Positions 57,969 to 64,000 of a DNA stretch of 64,000 bases are shown in pieces. Origin of the DNA: Chryseobacterium viscerum (GTDB taxonomy: Bacteria > Bacteroidota > Bacteroidia > Flavobacteriales > Weeksellaceae); the NCBI RefSeq assembly GCF_025949665.1, contig NZ_JAPDFT010000003.1, positions 248,001 through 312,000 of the forward strand, read 5' to 3'. Under the pieces are notes generated by a model. It did no database searches, was not told where the DNA came from, and saw only the letters and a list, made by a program, of their open reading frames with translations. Position 1 is the first letter of the stretch; each line of letters begins with the position of its first letter. The position numbers and the translations under genes were made by a program.

Positions 57969-59099
57969 ATGTCTAAGGTTTCAATTATTGAAGTAAAAAC
58001 AGCCGGTCAACTCAAGCAATTCGTAAAATTTCCGATGGATCTGTACAAAAATAATCCGTACTATGTTCCATCCTTTATCAAAGACGAAATGAAAATCTGG
58101 GATGCAAATGAAAATCCGGCGTTCCACTATTCCGAATCCAAGCAGTTTCTGGCCGTAAAAGACAGTAAAGTAGTAGGAAGAATTGCCGTAATTATTAACC
58201 ATAAGGAAGAGAAAGAATTAGACATCAAAAAAGTACGTTTTGGCTGGATAGACTTCATCGATGACACTGAGGTTTCCAAAGCGTTGATTCAGACTGCCAT
58301 TGATTATGCTAAAGAACATAATATCAATAAAATTGAAGGACCCATGGGATTCACAAATCTTGACAAGGCAGGAATGCTGACAATGGGTTTTGACAAGCTG
58401 GCAACAATGATTGGAATTTACAATCATGCTTACTACCCTAAACATCTTGAAAATCTTGGACTAGCCAAAGAAAAAGAATGGGTAGAATATGAGATGAACT
58501 TCCCGAAAGTTCTTCCTGAAAAAGTAGAAAAATTCAGTGGCCTGATCGCTCAAAAATATAAGCTCAGCGTTCTTAAATTTAAATCAAAGGAAGAAATTCT
58601 CCCTTATGTAGAACCAATGTTCAAGTTATTGGATGAGACCTATAAGCATCTTTCTACTTATACTCCAATTTCTGATGAACAGATCAAAACATACAAAGAG
58701 AAATATTTCCCATTCATCGATAAAAATTATGTGATTTGTGTTGTGGATGAAAATCAACAGCTGGTTTCTTTCGCAATTACAATGCCTTCTTATTCTAAAG
58801 CCCTGCAAAAATCAAAAGGAAAATTATTTCCTTTCGGATGGTGGCATTTCTTACAAGCCGGCAAAAAGAATGACAGAGCCAATTTTTACCTTATCGGGAT
58901 TCATCCCGAATATCAAAGACGCGGCGTAACGGCTATTATTTTCAAAGAAATTTTTGTACGGTTTACCAGCATGGGAATTAATTTCGCAGAAACCAACCCT
59001 GAACTTGAAGAAAATAAAAGTGTTCAGCTCTTATGGCAGGATTATAATCCGGTAAATCATAAGAGAAGAAGAACCTATTCTATGGAAGTAAATAAGTGA
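57969..59099 (+). CDS. GNAT-like N-acetyltransferase domain protein
   Basis: 376 residues from ATG 57969 (MSKVSIIEVKTAGQLKQFVK); the upstream extension is AT-rich leader. A GNAT-like core is suggested by KVVGRIAVIINHKE and by NFYLIGIHPEYQRRGVTAII, the acetyl-CoA binding (Q/R)-x-x-G region, near residue 315. The family is widely labelled acyl-CoA N-acyltransferase in Bacteroidota and has no known substrate. Confidence 0.78.
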   Translation: MSKVSIIEVKTAGQLKQFVKFPMDLYKNNPYYVPSFIKDEMKIWDANENPAFHYSESKQFLAVKDSKVVGRIAVIINHKEEKELDIKKVRFGWIDFIDDTEVSKALIQTAIDYAKEHNINKIEGPMGFTNLDKAGMLTMGFDKLATMIGIYNHAYYPKHLENLGLAKEKEWVEYEMNFPKVLPEKVEKFSGLIAQKYKLSVLKFKSKEEILPYVEPMFKLLDETYKHLSTYTPISDEQIKTYKEKYFPFIDKNYVICVVDENQQLVSFAITMPSYSKALQKSKGKLFPFGWWHFLQAGKKNDRANFYLIGIHPEYQRRGVTAIIFKEIFVRFTSMGINFAETNPELEENKSVQLLWQDYNPVNHKRRRTYSMEVNK

Positions 59100-59319
59100 T
59101 ATTGTATTTTGTATAAGTAATAACCGAATCCAGACACAGGAGAAAAAAACGAATAACCGAATGCCAGTTATCAGTTATTGACTTGGAACTTTAAACATTG
59201 AATTTTTAAACTCTCAGTCTTTACTCTCGTACCTTTAAACCAAATTCACAACTCCATTTACTTGCTACCTGCCTCCTATAACCTGTTACCTAAAACCTAT
59301 AAATCCCTATCTTTACATA
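59100..59319. other. Spacer before the small membrane protein
   Basis: AT-rich, with short repeats such as AATAACCGAAT twice and CCTGTTACC/CCTATAACC-like strings. No gene seen. The 252-bp gap from 59497 to 59748 is similar and holds only the nuo promoter. Confidence 0.35.
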
Positions 59320-59496
59320 ATGAAACCGCAGCTTATCATTTTCGCTATTTTAATCGCTGGATTTATCAGTTATAACTTCTTTTTTCAGTCACAGGATGAT
59401 AGAACGAATACCGTCATCAACATCCTTTTTGCCAGTATTCTTTTCGGATACATCTCTTTTATGGCATATTCTGTTCTAAGGAAAATGAAAAAATAA
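59320..59496 (+). CDS. Small membrane protein
   Basis: 58 residues, MKPQLIIFAILIAGFISYNF and on, with two hydrophobic segments (about 3-20 and 33-52) separated by a charged loop (QSQDDRTN) and a basic tail KMKK. It has the form of small two-helix membrane proteins often annotated as hypothetical. TATCTTTA lies 9 bases upstream, a near -7 box. Function unknown. Confidence 0.6.
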   Translation: MKPQLIIFAILIAGFISYNFFFQSQDDRTNTVINILFASILFGYISFMAYSVLRKMKK

Positions 59497-59717
59497 ATAC
59501 AAAACCAATTTTTATTAAATCTGCATATCATTCAGTTAAAATATCTCCAATACATACGATGAGATCTATTTTTGTGATGCAGGGACAAAAAAAGGAGAAA
59601 AACACATCAAAAAAAACAATCATTAAGGTCTAATTTTTATTGATTCTAAATTACCGATTTAGCTCATTTTCATCCGACTTTTAAGCTGATAAATTTCATG
59701 CTTTCTTGTTTATTCGC

Positions 59718-59725
59718 TAAATTTG
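59718..59725 (+). promoter_or_regulatory. -7 box TAAATTTG of the nuo operon
   Basis: Perfect TAnnTTTG match, 23 bases before the nuoA start. Confidence 0.7.
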
Positions 59726-59748
59726 CAAATTGAGATAATAATGCAAAA

Positions 59749-60120
59749 ATGAATTTACCTGAAAGTTATATTCCAATCCTTATCCAGGCTGGTGTAGCAG
59801 TAGGATTTGTAGCTGTTTCTTTGCTTGGGGCACATTTCTTGGGGCCACAGCAGAAAAAAGGAAACTCTGTAAAAAACCAAAGCTGGGAATGCGGGATTCC
59901 TGTAGAAGGAAATGCTAGAACACCGTTTTCTATCAAGTACTTCCTGACTGCGGTATTGTTCGTACTATTCGATATTGAAATCGTATTCTTTTATCCTTAC
60001 GCAGTAAACTTTAGAGAATTCGGCATGGAAGGATTTCTTGCTGTACTTACGTTCGTTGCAATCTTCTTCGTAGCGTTTTTCTATGTTTGGAAACGCGGTG
60101 CGCTGGATTGGGATAAATAA
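59749..60120 (+). CDS. nuoA: NADH:quinone oxidoreductase subunit A
   Basis: 123 residues with three membrane helices and the conserved SWECGIPVEGNARTPFSIKY loop and FDIEIVFFYPYA. Membrane-arm subunit of respiratory complex I, near the quinone site. First gene of the nuo operon; the following gene starts 99 bp on, after a spacer with two copies of TTTAATCTTTAAATAT. Confidence 0.95.
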   Translation: MNLPESYIPILIQAGVAVGFVAVSLLGAHFLGPQQKKGNSVKNQSWECGIPVEGNARTPFSIKYFLTAVLFVLFDIEIVFFYPYAVNFREFGMEGFLAVLTFVAIFFVAFFYVWKRGALDWDK

Positions 60121-60219
60121 ATTTTAACATTAAAAGATTGAATTTATTTAAGTAATTTAAAGATTGTAAAGGTCTTGTTTTAATCTTTAAATATTTTAAT
60201 CTTTAAATATTTACTAAAA

Positions 60220-60780
60220 ATGTCAGATAAAAAACCAGTAATAAGAACAGATGCACCTGCTCCCGAAGGATATGAAGGAGAAGGGTTTTTCGCAACAAAA
60301 CTGAGCAGTGTAATCGGGATGGCAAGAAAGTTTTCACTTTGGCCGTTACCATTTGCTACCTCTTGTTGTGGTATTGAGTTTATGGCTACCCTAAACCCAA
60401 CGTATGATGCTTCAAGATTTGGTATGGAAAGAAACTCTTTCTCTCCAAGACAAGCAGATATGCTGATGGTTTGCGGAACTATATCAAAGAAATTAGGACC
60501 AGTCCTGAAAGAAGTTTATACTCAAATGGCAGAGCCGAAATGGGTAGTAGCAGTTGGAGCTTGTGCTTCCAGCGGTGGTATTTTCGATTCATATTCTGTG
60601 CTTCAGGGAATTGATAAAATTATTCCGGTAGACGTTTATGTTCCTGGATGTCCTCCAAGACCTGAACAGATCATTGAAGGGGTAATGCAGGTACAGGCTC
60701 TTGCAGAAAGCGAAAGCATCAGAAGAAGAGACATGCCTGAATATCAGAAGTTATTAGATTCTTACAACATAAGCAACTAA
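60220..60780 (+). CDS. nuoB: NADH:quinone oxido-reductase subunit B
   Basis: 186 residues. Cluster N2 ligands in TSCCGIEFMA (tandem Cys), GACASSGG and PGCPPRPE. Sits in the peripheral arm and passes electrons to quinone. Six bases before nuoC, so the two are coupled. Confidence 0.96.
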   Translation: MSDKKPVIRTDAPAPEGYEGEGFFATKLSSVIGMARKFSLWPLPFATSCCGIEFMATLNPTYDASRFGMERNSFSPRQADMLMVCGTISKKLGPVLKEVYTQMAEPKWVVAVGACASSGGIFDSYSVLQGIDKIIPVDVYVPGCPPRPEQIIEGVMQVQALAESESIRRRDMPEYQKLLDSYNISN

Positions 60781-60786
60781 ACGGAA

Positions 60787-61281
60787 ATGACAAACGAATT
60801 TGTATTAGAAGCAATCACAAGAGAATTTCCGGAATCTGTCATTTCAAGCTCAGAACCTTACGAAATGCTGACAATTGAGGTGAAGAAAGAAGATATTAAG
60901 AAAATCATTCACTATCTTAAAGATTCATCATTGGAATTTAATTTCCTTACGGATATCTGTGGTATTCATTACCCTGAATTCCCTGAAAAGGAAATAGGCG
61001 TTGTATACCATTTGCATAATATGATGGCCAATTTCAGATTACGCCTGAAAATATTCATGTCCAGAGAAAATATCGAAGTAGATTCTCTTACTGAACTCTA
61101 TGCCGGAGCTAACTGGATGGAAAGAGAAACGTATGACTTCTATGGGATTAAATTTAAAGGACACCCGGATCTCAGACCTATTTTGAATATGGAAGATCTT
61201 GGATACCACCCCATGTTGAAAGAATATCGCCTTGAAGACGGTACCAGAACCGATAAGGACGATAATATGTTCGGAAGATAA
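60787..61281 (+). CDS. nuoC: NADH:quinone oxidoreductase subunit C
   Basis: 164 residues, 30-kDa subunit family; signature ANWMERETYDFYGIKFKGHP near residue 116. Separate from nuoD here, unlike the fused NuoCD of E. coli. The 65-bp gap to nuoD is AT-rich with a short dyad. Confidence 0.94.
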   Translation: MTNEFVLEAITREFPESVISSSEPYEMLTIEVKKEDIKKIIHYLKDSSLEFNFLTDICGIHYPEFPEKEIGVVYHLHNMMANFRLRLKIFMSRENIEVDSLTELYAGANWMERETYDFYGIKFKGHPDLRPILNMEDLGYHPMLKEYRLEDGTRTDKDDNMFGR

Positions 61282-61346
61282 AAAATATAAATGATTACTG
61301 ATGATTGGTTCATAATCAATTGTCGTTTATCAATTAATTATATATT

Positions 61347-62570
61347 ATGAAAGATAACTCATTATCTAATATACTAAACCAATACGAAAGTAAGGAACAG
61401 ATTGACGGACAATTATATACCCTCAATTTAGGGCCTACCCACCCTGCTACTCACGGGATTTTCCAGAATATCTTAACGATGGACGGAGAGAGAATTCTTC
61501 ACGCAGAGCAAACGGTAGGATATATCCACAGAGCATTTGAGAAAATTTCTGAAAGAAGAAACTACTCTCAGATCACTACCCTTACTGACCGTATGAATTA
61601 CTGTTCTGCACCAATCAACAACTTAGGTTGGCATATGACAGTAGAAAAACTGATTGGTATTAAAGTTCCAAAGCGTGTAGACTATATGCGTGTTATCTTA
61701 ATGGAACTGGCAAGAATCGGTGACCACCTGATTTGTAACGGGGTAACCGGAATGGACTCAGGAGCTATTACAGGTCTTACTTATATGTTCATCGAAAGAG
61801 AACGTATCTATGATATGTATGAGCAGATCTGTGGAGCAAGGATGACAACCAATATGGGAAGAATCGGAGGTTTTGAAAGAGATTTCACACCTAAGTTTCA
61901 TGAGTTATTAAAAGACTTCTTAAAAACGTTCCCACCAAGATTCAAAGAATTCTGTACCCTATTGGAAAGAAACAGAATTTTCATGGACAGAACCATCGGT
62001 ACTGGAGCAATTTCTGCCGAAAGAGCATTAAGCTACGGTTTCACAGGTCCAAACTTACGTGCAGCAGGAGTAGATTATGATGTAAGAGTTGCACAGCCTT
62101 ACTCTTCCTATGAAGATTTCGACTTTATTATTCCTGTAGGAACTTCAGGAGATACTTACGACCGTTTCATGGTTCGTCAGCAGGAAATCTGGGAATCAAT
62201 AAAAATCATCAAACAAGCATACGAAAATCTTCCGGAAGGACCATTCCATGCGGATGTTCCAGACTTCTATCTTCCTGAAAAGGCAGATGTATATCAGAAA
62301 ATGGAAGCATTGATCTACCATTTCAAAATTGTAATGGGAGAAACTGATGTACCGAAAGGAGAAGTGTACCACGCTGTAGAAGGTGGAAACGGAGAATTAG
62401 GATTCTATCTTGTGAGCGATGGAGGAAGAAGCCCTTACAGACTTCACTTCAGAAGACCATGTTTCATCTACTATCAGGCATATCCTGAAATGATTACAGG
62501 CTCTGTAATTTCAGATGCCATTGTAACGATGTGTAGTATGAATATTATTGCGGGAGAATTAGACGCATAA
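61347..62570 (+). CDS. nuoD: NADH:quinone oxidoreductase subunit D
   Basis: 407 residues, 49-kDa subunit: GPTHPATHGIFQN quinone-site loop near 30, RGFEK-like HRAFEKISERR, and final DAIVTMCSMNIIAGELD. Forms the quinone pocket with NuoB. The 103-bp gap to nuoE contains TACATTGTAC-type palindromes. Confidence 0.96.
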   Translation: MKDNSLSNILNQYESKEQIDGQLYTLNLGPTHPATHGIFQNILTMDGERILHAEQTVGYIHRAFEKISERRNYSQITTLTDRMNYCSAPINNLGWHMTVEKLIGIKVPKRVDYMRVILMELARIGDHLICNGVTGMDSGAITGLTYMFIERERIYDMYEQICGARMTTNMGRIGGFERDFTPKFHELLKDFLKTFPPRFKEFCTLLERNRIFMDRTIGTGAISAERALSYGFTGPNLRAAGVDYDVRVAQPYSSYEDFDFIIPVGTSGDTYDRFMVRQQEIWESIKIIKQAYENLPEGPFHADVPDFYLPEKADVYQKMEALIYHFKIVMGETDVPKGEVYHAVEGGNGELGFYLVSDGGRSPYRLHFRRPCFIYYQAYPEMITGSVISDAIVTMCSMNIIAGELDA

Positions 62571-62673
62571 TAATTGTAAAAAGTACCATTGTAAAATGTA
62601 TTCATGATTTTACAATGATCAAATAAATAAGTCATTAGTACATTGTACATTGTACAATAATACATTAAAAAAA

Positions 62674-63183
62674 ATGAGCGAAACAATAGCTTTTAAACCG
62701 GAAAGTTTAGCACAGGTACATAAAATTATCGCAAGATATCCTGAAGGAAGACAGAAATCTGCTCTTCTTCCTGTACTTCACTTAGCACAGAAAGAATTCG
62801 GAGGATGGTTAGATGTTCCTGTGATGGATTATGTTGCCGAACTATTAAGTATCCAACCCATTGAAGTATATGAGGTGGCTACTTTCTATACCATGTTTAA
62901 TATGAAGCCGGTAGGTAAATATGTTTTGGAAGTTTGCAGAACAGGACCTTGTATGGTTTGTGGAAGCGAAAAAATCCTTGACCATATCAGAACCAAACTG
63001 AATATTAAGGATGGAGAAACTACTGAAGACGGCATGTTTACATTAAAGCCTGCTGAATGTCTTGGAGCATGCGGATATGCACCAATGCTGCAGTTAGGAA
63101 AATTCTTTCATGAAAATTTAACAATAGAGAAAGTAGACGAAATCCTTGAACTTTGCAGACAGGGACAACTTGCTTTAGACTAA
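62674..63183 (+). CDS. nuoE: NADH:quinone oxidoreductase subunit E
   Basis: 169 residues from ATG 62674 (MSETIAFKPES); an 8-codon extension upstream is repeat sequence. Thioredoxin-like fold with 2Fe-2S ligands in CRTGPCMVCG and ECLGACGYAP. Part of the NADH-dehydrogenase module with NuoF and NuoG. Confidence 0.95.
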   Translation: MSETIAFKPESLAQVHKIIARYPEGRQKSALLPVLHLAQKEFGGWLDVPVMDYVAELLSIQPIEVYEVATFYTMFNMKPVGKYVLEVCRTGPCMVCGSEKILDHIRTKLNIKDGETTEDGMFTLKPAECLGACGYAPMLQLGKFFHENLTIEKVDEILELCRQGQLALD

Positions 63184-63279
63184 TAAAGATTTTGAATCCC
63201 GGATTTAAAATCAGTTAATTTTTAAAATAATTATAAAAAGCTAACGGCGACCAACCAATAGCTAAAAGCATAATAAACA

Positions 63280-64000
63280 ATGAGTAAAAAACTTTTACTT
63301 AAAGACGCACATATAGAAGGTATTCGCTACTTTGAAACTTACCGTAAACAGGGAGGTTATACAGCAGCTGAAAAAGCCTTGAAAATGACTCCTGACGAAA
63401 TTCTTGAAGAAGTAAAAGCTTCAGGATTAAGAGGACGTGGTGGAGCCGGATTCCCAACAGGAATGAAATGGAGCTTTTTGGCAAAGCCGGAAGGTGTTCC
63501 AAGACACCTTGTTGTCAATGCGGATGAATCTGAGCCTGGAACATTCAAGGACAGATATCTGATGGAGTTCCTTCCTCATTTATTGATTGAGGGAATGCTG
63601 ATTTCTTCTTACTGTTTAGGTTCCAATACTTCTTATATCTACATCCGTGGAGAATATTCATGGATTCCGGATATCCTTGAAGAAGCTATTGAAGAAGCTA
63701 AAGCAGCAGGGTTTTTAGGTAAAAACATCCTGGGAACAGGTTTCGATTGTGAAATTTATGTTCAGAGAGGTGGTGGAGCATACATCTGCGGTGAAGAAAC
63801 TGCATTGCTTGAATCCCTTGAAGGAAAAAGAGGTAACCCAAGATTAAAACCACCATTCCCGGCTGTAAAAGGACTTTGGGAAAGACCAACGGTAGTAAAT
63901 AATGTTGAATCTATTGCTGCAATAGTTCCGATCATTGATATTACAGGTGCTGAATACGCTAAAATAGGTGTAGGAAGATCTACAGGAACAAAATTGATTT
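63280..64000 (+). CDS. nuoF: NADH:quinone oxidoreductase subunit F, cut by window end
   Basis: Starts MSKKLLLKDAHIEGIRYF at 63280 and stays open to the last base (240 codons seen of roughly 450). Flavin/NADH site GLRGRGGAGFPTGMKWSF near 55 and NADESEPGTFKDR near 85; the 4Fe-4S cysteines lie beyond the edge. Binds FMN and NADH in complex I. Confidence 0.93.
   Translation, partial: MSKKLLLKDAHIEGIRYFETYRKQGGYTAAEKALKMTPDEILEEVKASGLRGRGGAGFPTGMKWSFLAKPEGVPRHLVVNADESEPGTFKDRYLMEFLPHLLIEGMLISSYCLGSNTSYIYIRGEYSWIPDILEEAIEEAKAAGFLGKNILGTGFDCEIYVQRGGGAYICGEETALLESLEGKRGNPRLKPPFPAVKGLWERPTVVNNVESIAAIVPIIDITGAEYAKIGVGRSTGTKLI

Overview
The window reads as chromosome of a Chryseobacterium-like flavobacterium (Bacteroidota). 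The DNA is AT-rich. Most promoters I can place carry the Bacteroidota -7 box TAnnTTTG and A-rich leaders rather than Shine-Dalgarno sites. There is a type IX secretion tail on a secreted nuclease, and several proteins are of Flavobacteriia type. No rRNA, CRISPR array, prophage or complete IS element was seen. All coordinates and base pairings were worked out by eye.

Layout. 0-7.4 kb: a HAD/phosphoribosyltransferase pair, an EF-G paralogue behind a short ORF plus terminator, a SulP transporter and two small helix-turn-helix proteins. 7.4-10.75 kb: a Ro60 (TROVE) gene followed on the same strand by six tandem Y-RNA-like ncRNAs. 11-18.6 kb: a VOC protein, a SWIM/DUF6493 operon with a decayed DUF6493 copy, and a MarR operon. 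18.7-23.2 kb: an RNA-repair-type cassette (two ERI1/KapD-like exonucleases, a calcineurin-like phosphoesterase, an Rnl2-family RNA ligase, a DinB-like protein, a cyclic-phosphate-processing receiver protein and a YkuK RNase H-like protein). 23.3-25.8 kb: seventeen tRNA genes on the same strand, interleaved with five copies of a conserved hairpin. 25.8-26.5 kb: two micro-ORFs, each followed by an intrinsic terminator. 26.7-34.9 kb: a seven-gene MoxR-vWA-beta-propeller type operon. 35-64 kb: mostly housekeeping genes (deoD, tatD, a DUF434 protein, PhoD, a CPA1 antiporter, rbfA, aroE, ribD, an mce-like epimerase, nuoABCDEF).

Most notable system. Roughly 7.4-39 kb looks like an RNA-damage and tRNA-homeostasis island. 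(1) Each of the six Y-like RNAs folds as outer stem, box UGYCGU, inner stem, insert, inner stem, box UURC, outer stem. The Y and R positions covary in all six. Two of them carry good tRNA mimics in circularly permuted order (T arm, closed acceptor stem, D arm). (2) A 20-bp dyad, TRCG-N11-CGYA, sits 9-10 bp upstream of the -7 box of ro60, of two Y-RNA promoters and of tatD, which suggests a small regulon. (3) The tRNA array has several aberrant members: two Leu tRNAs without a long variable arm, a Thr tRNA with A33 and a Cys tRNA on a class II body. It begins directly at the T-run of a terminator that follows a 41-codon ORF using 35 different codons and all 20 amino acids. I propose that this ORF and terminator act as a general sensor of stalled translation controlling the tRNA array and the repair genes; this is inference.

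Elsewhere the annotation is conventional. The right end runs into nuoF, which the window edge cuts.
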